Assembly (NCBI RefSeq): GCF_014646155.1
Contig: NZ_BMMX01000015.1
Location: forward strand, 1-64,000
From: Mangrovihabitans endophyticus
GTDB lineage: Bacteria; Actinomycetota; Actinomycetes; Mycobacteriales; Micromonosporaceae
DNA: 64,000 nt
Direction: 5' to 3'
Shown one piece after another: positions 33,358 through 42,327 of the stretch. The notes beneath the pieces are model-generated. The model saw only the letters and a list, made by a program, of their open reading frames with translations, did no database searches and was not told where the DNA came from. A program made the translations under genes and the position numbers. How positions within the stretch are numbered: the first letter of the stretch is position 1; every line of letters begins with the position of its first letter.

Positions 33358-33853
33358 TCCCGCACCTCCGCCCCTCACTGCAGGCGATTTCGCTGCCCCG
33401 CCTGCCGTGGTCCCTTTGTAACACCGGCGAAACGTGTGGCCCCCATCACAGGCTAGACAAAGTGTGTGGTCTCCATGCCCGGTTTTCCTGAACGCTCCCC
33501 CAAGGAATATCGTGCCACTCCGGGACGAAGAAGGATCAAGGTGATGCCCGAATCTCCGCAAACGATGCCCGACTCGTGCCTGCAGGTGTTCGCTCGGGAA
33601 GACGTCCACATGTTCGTTCGGGCGCTCGGCGTCTCGGATGCCCGTTTCACGGCTACCTGCTGGTTGTGATCAAACCGAGATCCAGCGACGTTGCGCCGAG
33701 ACGGTCAGAACGGGCGTGGAAAACGGTCAGGCGGTCATCGACCGACCCCCGGGCCGGCTTCCCGCCAGCCGTTTTGCTCAGTTCGCCGCCGAACCGGCCG
33801 ACTCGAACAGACGTGAACGCCACCCCACCGTGCACGCAGAACTGAGGGCCGCC
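33358..33853. other. Intergenic region between deoR and the GGDEF-EAL gene
   Basis: About 500 bases separate the divergent genes. It contains one possible short reading frame at 33544-33669 (listed separately). Near 33430-33475 are two similar GTGTGG-containing blocks (CGTGTGGCCCCCATC and GTGTGTGGTCTCCATG) that could be regulator half-sites. No RNA gene or mobile element is visible. Confidence 0.45.
33544..33669 (+). CDS. Possible 41-residue small protein or leader peptide
   Basis: An ATG preceded by AAGG opens a short frame starting MPESPQTMPDSCLQVFARED and ending TATCWL. It contains an aromatic, moderately hydrophobic middle (VHMFVRALGV). It is unusually complete for chance in this gap and lies upstream of the GGDEF-EAL gene on the same strand. 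There is no homologue I recognise, so the call is weak. Confidence 0.22.
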   Translation: MPESPQTMPDSCLQVFAREDVHMFVRALGVSDARFTATCWL

Positions 33854-36103
33854 ATGGGCGCCGTGGCCACCCAGCAACTCGCCGATTTCCTCACCGTCGT
33901 CGCCGAGCGTCCGGACCGCCCGGGCGCGCACCGCGCCGCGCTGGAATGCGCCGCGCGGGCGCTCGAAGCGGACGTCGCCGTCCTGCTCATCGACCATGCG
34001 ATCGTCGCCACCGTGGGTACCGCCGCGGAGGAACTTCCGGTGTTCGCCCTGTCCGAGGTGGCCGCCGGACGACGGACGACGGTGGACCTGGACGGCTATC
34101 CGCACGGACTCACCTTCGCCACCATCGACGGCGACGCCCCGGGTGCCCTGCTGCTCGGGCGACGCGGCGAATCGTTCACTGCCGAGGAAGTCTGCGTGCT
34201 GCGCGGCATGGCACGGGTGCTCGAACTCAGCCTTCGCACCCTGCATGCCCTCGAATCGGAACGTCGCCGAGCCCAGGAGGACGACCACCGTACGGACGCC
34301 GCCAACGATCATGAACGGTTGTTCCGTCACCTCTCCGGCATCCAGCGGGCCATCGCGAATCGCGTACCGCTGACCGAGGTGCTGGACTCCGTCACCGCGG
34401 CCGCCGCCGAACTGCTCGGCACCGACCTGGCCGCGCTGAGCCTGGTCGACGAGAACGATCCGAGCCTCAGCAACCTGGTGTCGGCGCACAACTTCACGCC
34501 CGAGATGCAGGAACGCATGAAACAGGCGCCGATCGCCGCGCGCGGCGTGGCGGGACTCGCCGTCATGGGCAACGAACTGGTCGCGGTGGACGACTACAGC
34601 CTCTCCCCGATCGCCATCCCGGAGGTCGCCCGCCTGGACATCCGCGCGGTGATGGCCGCGCCGGTGCACGAGCAGGGCGAGCCGGTCGGCGCGCTCTCCG
34701 TCGCCACCCTCGGCGTGCCACGGGAATGGGACAAGACCGCGCGGGACATTCTGCAGACGTTCGCCGAACACATCAGCCTCGCCATCACGGACGCCAAGAC
34801 CATGGAGGCGATGAACGGCGCCTTCCACGACACGCTGACCGGGCTGGCCAGCCGCACCCTGTTCATGACCCGGATGGAAGGCGCGTTCAGCGGCACACAC
34901 GACCGTGTCGGCGCGCTGGTCATCGACCTCGACCGGTTCAAGGTCGTCAACGACGCGCTGGGCCACGCGGCCGGCGACGAACTGCTGAAAGAGGTGGCCC
35001 GGCGGATCGACAACTGCCTGCGCGCCACGGACACCGCCGCCCGGCTCGGCGGGGACGAATTCGCCGTCCTGCTTCCCGGCATCCGCGGCGCGGACGACCT
35101 GCTGCCGCTGGCCGAGCGCATCATGGCGGCCCTGCACGAGCCGTTCATCCTGGCCGACCGCGAGACGTACGTGGGCGTGAGCATCGGCATGGCGAGCGCG
35201 GAAACCGCCACGGACAGCGCACAGGACCTCATGGTGCGCACCGACCTGGCCGTCTACCAGGCGAAGAAGAGCGGCAAGGACCGCTACACCGTTTTCGAAC
35301 CGGCCATGCAGGCGGACTTCCAGGCGGGCTTGCAGATGGAGGCCGACCTGCGCCGGGCCGTCGTGCGGCACGAGTTCGAGCTGCGGTACCAGCCGATCGT
35401 GCACCTGCGCACCAACGACATCACCGGGCTGGAAGCGCTGGTCCGATGGCAGCACCCGGAACGCGGCATCGTGCCGCCGATGGACTTCGTCCCCCTCGCC
35501 GAAGAAACCGGACTGATCGTTCCGATCGGCGAATGGGTGTTACGCGAAGCCTGCCACCAGGCCGCGGCGTGGAACCTGCGCCGCGGTGGACGGCCGCTGT
35601 CGGTGAGCGTGAACGTGTCCGCGGTTCAGTTGGAGCAGGGTGGCGTGCCGGCGGCGGTACGCGAATCCCTGGCGTCCAGCGGTCTGCCGGCCGCCTGTCT
35701 GGTGCTGGAGATGACCGAGTCGCTGCTTGTCGACCATCGCATCGGTACCCTGCGGCAACTGGAAGAACTCAAGGCGATCGGCGTACGGCTGGCGATCGAC
35801 GACTTCGGCACCGGCTATTCGTCGCTCGCGTATCTGCGCCAGTTCCCCTTCGACATCATCAAAATCGACAAGTCATTCGTCGACGACATCGGCGACGGCC
35901 CGACCGCGGCGGCGCTGACGCACGGCATCATCCAACTGGGCCAGGCGCTGCACCTGTCCACGATCGCCGAAGGCATCGAACACGCGGGGCAACTGAACGA
36001 GCTGACGAATGACTGCGACCTGGGGCAGGGTTACTACTTCGCGGAGCCGCTGACCGAGCAGGCGATGGGCGACCTGCTGTTCCCGCCAGCGGACGAATCC
36101 TGA
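33854..36103 (+). CDS. GAF-GGDEF-EAL cyclic-di-GMP signalling protein
   Basis: A 749-residue soluble protein. Residues 1-135 and about 155-315 look like GAF-type sensor domains (the second starts LFRHLSGIQRAIANRVPLTE). The diguanylate cyclase domain begins near 324 (HDTLTGLASRTLF) and has the intact active site RLGGDEF near 398, preceded by an RxxD inhibition site (RATD) exactly five residues earlier. The EAL phosphodiesterase domain starts near 495; EALVRW, NVSA, EMTES, DDFGTGYSSL and KIDKSFVDD are all present. Both activities could therefore be real. The ATG at 33854 has GAGGG six bases upstream. It would set c-di-GMP levels in response to a small ligand bound by GAF. Confidence 0.9.
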   Translation: MGAVATQQLADFLTVVAERPDRPGAHRAALECAARALEADVAVLLIDHAIVATVGTAAEELPVFALSEVAAGRRTTVDLDGYPHGLTFATIDGDAPGALLLGRRGESFTAEEVCVLRGMARVLELSLRTLHALESERRRAQEDDHRTDAANDHERLFRHLSGIQRAIANRVPLTEVLDSVTAAAAELLGTDLAALSLVDENDPSLSNLVSAHNFTPEMQERMKQAPIAARGVAGLAVMGNELVAVDDYSLSPIAIPEVARLDIRAVMAAPVHEQGEPVGALSVATLGVPREWDKTARDILQTFAEHISLAITDAKTMEAMNGAFHDTLTGLASRTLFMTRMEGAFSGTHDRVGALVIDLDRFKVVNDALGHAAGDELLKEVARRIDNCLRATDTAARLGGDEFAVLLPGIRGADDLLPLAERIMAALHEPFILADRETYVGVSIGMASAETATDSAQDLMVRTDLAVYQAKKSGKDRYTVFEPAMQADFQAGLQMEADLRRAVVRHEFELRYQPIVHLRTNDITGLEALVRWQHPERGIVPPMDFVPLAEETGLIVPIGEWVLREACHQAAAWNLRRGGRPLSVSVNVSAVQLEQGGVPAAVRESLASSGLPAACLVLEMTESLLVDHRIGTLRQLEELKAIGVRLAIDDFGTGYSSLAYLRQFPFDIIKIDKSFVDDIGDGPTAAALTHGIIQLGQALHLSTIAEGIEHAGQLNELTNDCDLGQGYYFAEPLTEQAMGDLLFPPADES

Positions 36104-36161
36104 ACACGCCCAGCACACCCGCCCCGCGCTCGGCGCGGCAGGCTCGATCTCAATAGCCGTC

Positions 36162-36229
36162 GATCTTGGACTCTGTGGTCGGACAAGTCGGTTTCGCCGC
36201 CGCGAACTGGGCACACGATGTCCAAGATC
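36162..36229. repeat. Small dispersed intergenic element, copy 2 (68 bp)
   Basis: Starts GATCTTGGACT (36162) and ends TCCAAGATC (36221-36229), the same inverted termini as the copy at 277-345. The central block TGGTCGGACAAGTCGG differs from the first copy by one base over its length. The remainder diverges except for GGGCAC near the right end. It lies 58 bases after the GGDEF-EAL stop. Confidence 0.7.
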
Positions 36230-36257
36230 GCGGCCAGCCCGGCCCCGGTCACCCGGC

Positions 36258-36285
36258 CCAGCCCCGGCGCGTCGGCCGGGGCTGG
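36258..36285. terminator. Bidirectional hairpin between convergent genes
   Basis: CCAGCCCCGGC (36258-36268) and GCCGGGGCTGG (36275-36285) form a perfect 11-bp stem with a 6-base loop. It sits between the convergent GGDEF-EAL and csbD genes and could terminate both. Confidence 0.6.
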
Positions 36286-36315
36286 GGCTGGGGCCTGGGA
36301 TCGGGGCGGGCCTGC

Positions 36316-36353
36316 GCGCGACGATCAGTTCAGTGCGCGACGATCAGTTCAGT
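36316..36353. repeat. Perfect 19-bp tandem duplication across the csbD stop
   Basis: GCGCGACGATCAGTTCAGT occurs twice head to tail (36316-36334 and 36335-36353). The second copy contains the TGA stop of csbD (minus strand). The duplication therefore extended non-coding sequence directly behind the stop without altering the protein. Confidence 0.8.
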
Positions 36354-36522
36354 GCTTGAAGGCGTCCTTGATCTTCTCGCCCGCCTGCTTGAGCTTCGAG
36401 CTGGTCTGATCCGCCCGGCCTTCCGCCTCCAACTGCTCGTCGTCGGTAGCCTTGCCGACCTGCTCCTTCGCCTTGCCGCCGTATTCCTCGGCCTTGTTGT
36501 CAACCTTGTCGTCGAAAGCCAT
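36349..36522 (-). CDS. csbD: CsbD family stress-response protein
   Basis: A 57-residue hydrophilic protein starting MAFDDKVDNKAEEYGGKAKE and containing the CsbD pattern GKATDDEQLEAEGRADQ. CsbD proteins are small, highly charged, intrinsically flexible and usually induced by general stress sigma factors; their function is unresolved. ATG 36522 has GGAGG at five bases. It ends in a 19-bp tandem duplication. Confidence 0.88.
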   Translation of the reverse strand: MAFDDKVDNKAEEYGGKAKEQVGKATDDEQLEAEGRADQTSSKLKQAGEKIKDAFKH

Positions 36523-36594
36523 CGGAACCTCCGTGGGGATGATGCGAACACCCCCTGAATACCCCGCCACCGGCGACGCAACCCCCGCGAACCG

Positions 36595-38901
36595 TCAGGC
36601 CGCCAACTCGCGGTCGCGCGGGCGCAACGACTCCGCGAAGCGCTCCGGCGGCAGCGGCCGGGCGAAGTGGTATCCCTGCGCCGCGATGTACCCCAGGGCC
36701 AGCAACTGCTCGGCCTGTTCCGCCGTCTCCACCCCTTCGGCCACCGCGTACAGACCGAGCGCCTGCGCCAGGTGGATGACCGCGGCGCTGACCGGTACGC
36801 GGCCGTCGATCGCCGACTGGGTGAACGACCGGTCCAGCTTGATCCCGTCGACCGGGCAGTCGTGCAGCAGGCTGAGCGTGGAGTGCCCGGTGCCGAAGTC
36901 GTCCAGGGCGATCCGGATCCCCGACTCGCGCAATTGATGCAGGTGGGCGACCGAGTCGCCGAGTTCCAGCGCCACCGTCTCGGTGATTTCCAGGGTCACC
37001 TTCTCCGGGGCGATGCGGTGCTGCGCCAGCAGGTCGGTGACCATCGTGGCGAACCCCGGCTCGCGCAGGTCACGGGCGGAGATGTTGACGTTGAGCACCT
37101 CCGGGGCATCGTCGCCGTACCGCTCGATCCATTCGGCGAGCTGCCGGAACGCGCTGGCCAGCACCCACCGGCTCAACGGCACGATCAGGCCGGTCCGCTC
37201 GGCGGCCGGGATGAACGAGTCCGGCGCCAGCGTGCCGCGCACCGGGTGCGCCCAGCGGACCAGCGCCTCGGCGCCGATCACCCGGCCGTCGTCCAGCGAC
37301 ACGATCGGCTGGTAGAGCAGGAAGAGCTGGTCGTCGTGGATGGCCTCGCGCAGCTCGGCGCCCAGTTGCGCATAGTCCGCGCCGGAGGCGGCCATGCTTT
37401 CGTCGAAGTGCAGGTGGGCGGTGCCCGGGATCTTCTTGGCGGCGTACATGGCGATGTCCGCATGCCGCAACAGCTTGCTCGCCTCGTCGCCACCGCGCCC
37501 GTCGGCGATGCCGATGCTGGCCCGGATGGGCAACTCGTGCCCCTCGGCGAGCACCGGCCGGCGCAGCGCCTCGATCATCCGTTCCGCGGCCAGGTCGGCG
37601 GCGGCCGGATCGGCGTCCTCAAGCACCACCACGAATTCGTCGCCGCCCAGCCGGGCGACGGTGTCCCCGCTGCGCAGGCACGTCTGCAGGCGGCGCGCGA
37701 CGGAGATCAGCAAGACGTCGCCGACCTCGTGGCCGAGGGTGTCGTTGACTTCCTTGAAGTCGTCCAGGTCGATCAGCGCCACGGCGACCGCACGGTCGAC
37801 CGGGGCGGCCAGAGCCTTCTGCAGCCGGTCGTGGAAGAGGGCACGGTTGGGCAGTTGGGTCAACGCGTCGTGAGTGGCGCCGTGGTCCAGGCGGGCGAGC
37901 AGCCGGCCGTTGTCTCGCAGGGCGGTGATCTGCCGGGCCACCACCAGCGCGGTGAGCAGCACGGCCGAGGCGACCACCAAGGGCTCGTCGGCGCGGTCGA
38001 ACCAGGAGACGTAGATCAGCAGTCCGTCGACGGCCGCCACCGCGGCGTACGGCAGGAAGCTGAACGACCGGCGCGCGCCACCGCGCGCGTTTCGGCGCGG
38101 CGCGACGACGACGTGGCGCTGATGTTCGGCCGCCCACGCCGCGAAGAAGTAAACGCCGGGAATGCCGATTTGCATCGGATAGAAGCCCGGGTCCATGGCC
38201 TTCAGGACCGGCTCCAGCAATTGCGTGAACGCGCCGATCGCCATCGCGATGGCGAGCAGCCGCAGTCCCTTGCCCTGAATGAAGGTGTATCCGCTGAGCA
38301 TCACCTTGGCCACGGCGAACACCGCGAACAGTGCCAGGACCGTCAGCACCAGTGACGCGACGAGCTCGCTGCGATCCGCCGAGTCGAGCAGCGGCCGAGT
38401 CTGAAAATGCCACATGAACGCGGCGGCGGCCAGCATCACCGTGCCCGCGTCCAGCACCATGCGGGTCAGTTCACCCAGCGTTTGGCGGCCGAAAGGTAGG
38501 CGGTACAGGGCCCAGATGACGACCGTCAAGGCGATGGTGTCGAACGTGAGCAGCACCGGGCCGTTGTGCGGACCCGGCACATCAGGATGCAGGGTCACGT
38601 CGACCGCCTGCGACGTGCTGGCAATCCCGACCATGACCACCGCGAGGGTCAACCGGCGCCAGAACCGGCGGGTCGGCAACGGAAGGCCGGGGCTGCGCGA
38701 CGTACGCCAGAAGATGGCCGTGGCGACCAGGGCGCTGGCCGGGGTGGCGATCCAGAGCAGCGTGGGCGGGCCGATCGGGTGCACGGCGGTCACCGCGGTC
38801 CAGAGCACCACCGCCCCCAGGACCGAACCGGACAGCAGCAACAGGCGGCTGGTGCCCCGGATATGGCCGACCAGCCTGGGCAGCAAACCCCACCCGCCCA
38901 T
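36595..38901 (-). CDS. Membrane-bound GGDEF-EAL cyclic-di-GMP protein
   Basis: A 768-residue protein. The first 340 residues contain around nine or ten hydrophobic helices with short loops, a membrane sensor. A GGDEF domain follows (THDALTQLPNRALFHDRL) with intact RLGGDEF near 417 and an RxxD inhibition site (RSGD) five residues before it. The EAL domain has EALVRW near 543, NVNISA, EITET, DDFGTGHSTL and KLDRSF, so both catalytic sites look complete. The architecture resembles Streptomyces membrane GGDEF-EAL regulators that tie c-di-GMP to development. GGAGG lies seven bases before the ATG. It is the second c-di-GMP enzyme within 5 kb. Confidence 0.9.
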   Translation of the reverse strand: MGGWGLLPRLVGHIRGTSRLLLLSGSVLGAVVLWTAVTAVHPIGPPTLLWIATPASALVATAIFWRTSRSPGLPLPTRRFWRRLTLAVVMVGIASTSQAVDVTLHPDVPGPHNGPVLLTFDTIALTVVIWALYRLPFGRQTLGELTRMVLDAGTVMLAAAAFMWHFQTRPLLDSADRSELVASLVLTVLALFAVFAVAKVMLSGYTFIQGKGLRLLAIAMAIGAFTQLLEPVLKAMDPGFYPMQIGIPGVYFFAAWAAEHQRHVVVAPRRNARGGARRSFSFLPYAAVAAVDGLLIYVSWFDRADEPLVVASAVLLTALVVARQITALRDNGRLLARLDHGATHDALTQLPNRALFHDRLQKALAAPVDRAVAVALIDLDDFKEVNDTLGHEVGDVLLISVARRLQTCLRSGDTVARLGGDEFVVVLEDADPAAADLAAERMIEALRRPVLAEGHELPIRASIGIADGRGGDEASKLLRHADIAMYAAKKIPGTAHLHFDESMAASGADYAQLGAELREAIHDDQLFLLYQPIVSLDDGRVIGAEALVRWAHPVRGTLAPDSFIPAAERTGLIVPLSRWVLASAFRQLAEWIERYGDDAPEVLNVNISARDLREPGFATMVTDLLAQHRIAPEKVTLEITETVALELGDSVAHLHQLRESGIRIALDDFGTGHSTLSLLHDCPVDGIKLDRSFTQSAIDGRVPVSAAVIHLAQALGLYAVAEGVETAEQAEQLLALGYIAAQGYHFARPLPPERFAESLRPRDRELAA

Positions 38902-39127
38902 GCCGTTGCCTCCTCACGCCGTTCCCGCTCACCGCACGATCGACCGGGCGAGGTGACAACTTGAGGTTTCCGGCGGCTACGGGTCGCGCCGGCTGCGACC
39001 GCCACTACCATCGATGCCGACTCGATACCTCGCATTCGCCGCGCGCTCATCTAAGCGCCATCACCGACACAGGCGACGTCCCTACGGTGGCGCGGCGATC
39101 CCAAAACTTGAAAGGTCCCTTCCTGCC

Positions 39128-39610
39128 GTGCTCCGTGCCGCCGCCGAGGCCGACCGCGATGTCGTGCTGGCCTGGCGCAACCATCCCGAGGTGCGCAGTG
39201 TCAGCTTCACCACGCATGTGATCACGCCGGACGAGCATGCGGGCTGGTGGCAGCGGGCGCTCGACGACCCGCAGCGCCACGTGCTGATCTTCGAGGACGG
39301 CGGGGTGCCGGCCGGCGTGGTCACGATCGATCTGCGCGATTCGGTGCCCACCTGGGGCTTCTATCTCGACGTGGCCGGCCTGTCCGAGCGGGGCGTGCTG
39401 CTGCCCGCCTGGATGCGGTTGGAGAAGGAGACGGTCGACTTCGCATTCGGGCAGCTCGGCCTGGACCGTCTGGGTGGCGAGACCCTGGCGTCCAACCGGC
39501 AGGTGATCGCCTTGCATCGCCGTTTCGGGTTCCGCGAGACACGCAGGTATGAACGAGAGGTCGACGGCGCGCTGCAGACCGTGGTGTGGACCGAGAGAGG
39601 TAGACCATGA
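39128..39610 (+). CDS. pseH: PseH-type N-acetyltransferase of pseudaminic acid synthesis
   Basis: A 160-residue GNAT acetyltransferase. The opening VLRAAAEADRDVVLAWRNHP and the following VRSVSF match PseH, which N-acetylates UDP-4-amino-4,6-dideoxy-AltNAc using acetyl-CoA. The acetyl-CoA-binding region is in LASNRQVIALHRRFGFRETR. The GTG at 39128 is inferred from the family N-terminus; its ribosome site (AAAGG) is distant. The gene overlaps pseI (ATGA), which supports the assignment. The partner genes pseB and pseC are 15 kb away on the same strand. Confidence 0.85.
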   Translation: MLRAAAEADRDVVLAWRNHPEVRSVSFTTHVITPDEHAGWWQRALDDPQRHVLIFEDGGVPAGVVTIDLRDSVPTWGFYLDVAGLSERGVLLPAWMRLEKETVDFAFGQLGLDRLGGETLASNRQVIALHRRFGFRETRRYEREVDGALQTVVWTERGRP

Positions 39611-40659
39611 ACAGCACGTTCGACGTGAACGGCATGCGGCTCGGCGCGGGACAACGGCCGTACATCGTGGCGGAGATGTCCGGCAACCACAACGGTTCGC
39701 TGGACACCGCGCTGGCGCTGGTGGATGCGGCGGCACAGGCCGGAGCGCACGCCATCAAGCTGCAGACCTACACGGCCGACACCATGACGGTGGACGTCCG
39801 GCATCCGCGGTTCCAGATCTCCAAGGGTCACGAGCTGTGGGGCGACCGATACCTCTACCAGCTCTTCGAAGAGGCGCACACGCCGTGGGAATGGCACGAG
39901 GCGATCTTCGAGCGGGCGCGTCAGCACGGTCTCGCCCCGTTCTCCAGTCCGTTCGACCGCACGGCGGTGGAGCTGCTGCAGAAGCTCGACGCGCCGATGT
40001 ACAAGATCGCCTCCTCGGAGATCACCGACCTGCCGCTGATCCGGCTGGCCGCCGGCACCGGGAAGCCGCTGATCATCTCGACCGGCATGGCCAGCGTCAC
40101 GGAGATCGCCGCGGCAGTGGACGCGGCGCAGGGTGCGGGATGCACCGATCTGATCGTGCTGTCCTGCACCGCCTCCTACCCGGCACCGCCCGAGGAGACC
40201 AACCTGCGCCGCATCCCGGTGCTCGCCGAGATGCTCGGCGTGCCGATCGGGCTCAGCGATCACACGCTCGGCATCGGCGTTCCCCTCGCGGCGGTCGCCT
40301 TCGGCGCCTGCCTGATCGAGAAGCACATGACGCTGAGCCGCGGCGACAAGGGCGTCGACTCCGCCTTCTCGCTGGAACCGCAGGAGGTCGCCGCTCTGGT
40401 GACCGAGTCGGAACGAGCCTGGCAGGCGCTGGGCACCACGCACATCGGCCCGACCGAGGCGGAACGGGAGAGCCTGCGCTTCCGCCGCTCGCTCTATGTG
40501 GTGAGCGACGTGCGGGCAGGTGACACCGTGACGGAGGAAAACGTCCGCTCCATCCGTCCCACGGGTGGGCTTGAGCCGGACGCCATCGGTACGGTGCTCG
40601 GACGCACCTTCCGGCAGGACGCGACCAAGGGCACGCCGCTGACGTGGGACTTGATCTGA
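39607..40659 (+). CDS. pseI: Pseudaminic acid synthase
   Basis: A 350-residue NeuB-family enzyme that condenses the 2,4-diacetamido-altrose precursor with phosphoenolpyruvate to make pseudaminic acid. The TIM-barrel motifs are YIVAEMSGNHNGSLDTALAL, AHAIKLQTYTADTMT, YKIASSEITDLPLIRLAA, LSCTASYPAPPEETNL and GLSDHTLG; a C-terminal SAF (antifreeze-like) domain begins near RRSLYVVSDVRAGDTVTEEN. The YPAPPEE and SDHTLG wording is closer to PseI than to NeuB or LegI. Its start overlaps pseH. Confidence 0.92.
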   Translation: MNSTFDVNGMRLGAGQRPYIVAEMSGNHNGSLDTALALVDAAAQAGAHAIKLQTYTADTMTVDVRHPRFQISKGHELWGDRYLYQLFEEAHTPWEWHEAIFERARQHGLAPFSSPFDRTAVELLQKLDAPMYKIASSEITDLPLIRLAAGTGKPLIISTGMASVTEIAAAVDAAQGAGCTDLIVLSCTASYPAPPEETNLRRIPVLAEMLGVPIGLSDHTLGIGVPLAAVAFGACLIEKHMTLSRGDKGVDSAFSLEPQEVAALVTESERAWQALGTTHIGPTEAERESLRFRRSLYVVSDVRAGDTVTEENVRSIRPTGGLEPDAIGTVLGRTFRQDATKGTPLTWDLI

Positions 40660-40713
40660 TTTCACGCGGCGAGACGCGCTCTCGACGACAACGGAAAGGC
40701 ACGGACCAAGACG

Positions 40714-42327
40714 GTGTGGCTCAAGGCGAGTAACAAGGAACTCCAGCTATTCCTGGAGGCCGCACATACGTACTGGGAGAAGAACCTCCCCCAGCCGTCG
40801 ACCGATGCCGTCGTGCTGGTCGAGGCCTTCCACCAGGACATCCGCGTCAACCTCCGCAATCTGGCCATTGCCAACGCCATCCGCAAGCTGCAGCCGGCCC
40901 GGCTGGTGGTGTTCACCGGCGTCGAGGAACACTGGCATCAGACGCTGTGGACCGAGTTTGACGTCAGCAAGATGACGCGGCTGGCGCAGGCGTACGGGGC
41001 CAGCGAGGTGATCGACGTCTGGGACGCCGTGCGGCGCGGTGCGCACGGCATGCCGCAGATGGACGACAAGACCCTGCTGGCGTACACCGACGCCACGTAC
41101 TGCCGGCTGGCCAAGGTGCCCAGCCTCCCCGCGGACCACCAGTCCCGGCCGGACTACCAGCGGCGTCGCCGGTACGCCGCCGGGCTGGCCGCGGTGTACG
41201 AGCAGATGTTCGCCGCGCAGCCAGTCGTCGCGCTGGTCACCAGCCACGTCGACTACGACCAGTGGGGACTGGCCACCGAGGTAGCGCGCAACTGCGGGGT
41301 GCCGGTGGTGCATTCCCAGCAGACCGGTTGCCTCAAGGCGTACGCGCTGTTCCCGGCCAAGGACACGCATACCGAGACCTTCCGCGGCGAGCTGACCAAG
41401 CAGATCGGCGAGGTCTTCGAGTCTCAGGTGTGGGCGCACCGGGAGGATCTCAAGGCGACGGCGGAGCTGGTCGCCTGGCGCGCCAAGGTCAACCTGGGTC
41501 GGCCGAGCTGGTGGCGGGGCGGGGTGACCGCATCGGTCGACCTGAGCAATCCGGCGGACCGCGCCCGGTTGCGCACCCACGCCGCGGCCCGCTTCGGTCT
41601 CGACCCCGGCAAGCCGATCATCGCGGTGTTCAACCACGCGGTGTCCGATGCGCTGGGCACCAACCGGGAGTTGTTCCCCGATCTGGCCGACTGGTTCGCC
41701 CAGACCGCGGACTTCGCGGCACGCCACCGGGAGGCGCAGTGGCTGTTCCTGGACCACCCGAGCCAGGTCCTCTATGACTCGACCGGGTTCTTCGATTCCG
41801 TCGCTCGCGCCCATCGCGACGACAAGCACCTGGTCTTCCGACCCAGCGCCACGCTGAGCAAGAACGCCCTGTGGAGCCTCACCGACCTGGGTGTCACGGT
41901 GCGCGGCAGCGTCAGCAACGAGCTTCCCGCGTACGGGATCCCGGTCGTCCAGGCGGGCTGGTCCGAGTGGAGCTCGTGCGGGCTGTCCACGGTCGCCGAA
42001 AGCGCCGACGAGTACTGGGCCATCCTGGAACGCCACATCGCCGCCATTGCGGAGGGCACCGATCTGGTCTCCGAGGAGCAGGTGCGCCGGGCGCGGTTGT
42101 GGCTGTGGCTGTACCGCAGCGGCACCGACGTGGTGACCCCGCAGGTGCCGCAGTGGGAGGTGTGGCCGGCCGGGATTCTGTTGAAGGCGATGCGGGCCAC
42201 CTTCCGGCACATCGAGAGCGACGCCGACCCGTTGTTCGCCACGGTGGAACGCATGTGGCAACGGCAGGAGCCGATGCTGACCCGCACCGACATGCGCACC
42301 GACCACATCGGTCAGGGGCAGGGCTGA
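40714..42327 (+). CDS. Large glycan-cluster protein, putative GT-B-like nonulosonate transferase
   Basis: A 537-residue soluble protein without signal peptide. The N-terminal half has an alpha/beta pattern (DAVVLVEAFHQDIRVNLRNL, ARLVVFTGVEEHWHQTLW). The C-terminal half contains IIAVFNHAVSDALGTN, LFLDHPSQVLYDSTGF and VRGSVSNELPAYGIPVVQAG, which look like the donor-binding half of GT-B capsule-type glycosyltransferases. I do not recognise a named family. Being directly after pseH-pseI and overlapping the next gene (TGATG) makes transfer of pseudaminic acid a reasonable guess. Confidence 0.65.
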   Translation: MWLKASNKELQLFLEAAHTYWEKNLPQPSTDAVVLVEAFHQDIRVNLRNLAIANAIRKLQPARLVVFTGVEEHWHQTLWTEFDVSKMTRLAQAYGASEVIDVWDAVRRGAHGMPQMDDKTLLAYTDATYCRLAKVPSLPADHQSRPDYQRRRRYAAGLAAVYEQMFAAQPVVALVTSHVDYDQWGLATEVARNCGVPVVHSQQTGCLKAYALFPAKDTHTETFRGELTKQIGEVFESQVWAHREDLKATAELVAWRAKVNLGRPSWWRGGVTASVDLSNPADRARLRTHAAARFGLDPGKPIIAVFNHAVSDALGTNRELFPDLADWFAQTADFAARHREAQWLFLDHPSQVLYDSTGFFDSVARAHRDDKHLVFRPSATLSKNALWSLTDLGVTVRGSVSNELPAYGIPVVQAGWSEWSSCGLSTVAESADEYWAILERHIAAIAEGTDLVSEEQVRRARLWLWLYRSGTDVVTPQVPQWEVWPAGILLKAMRATFRHIESDADPLFATVERMWQRQEPMLTRTDMRTDHIGQGQG

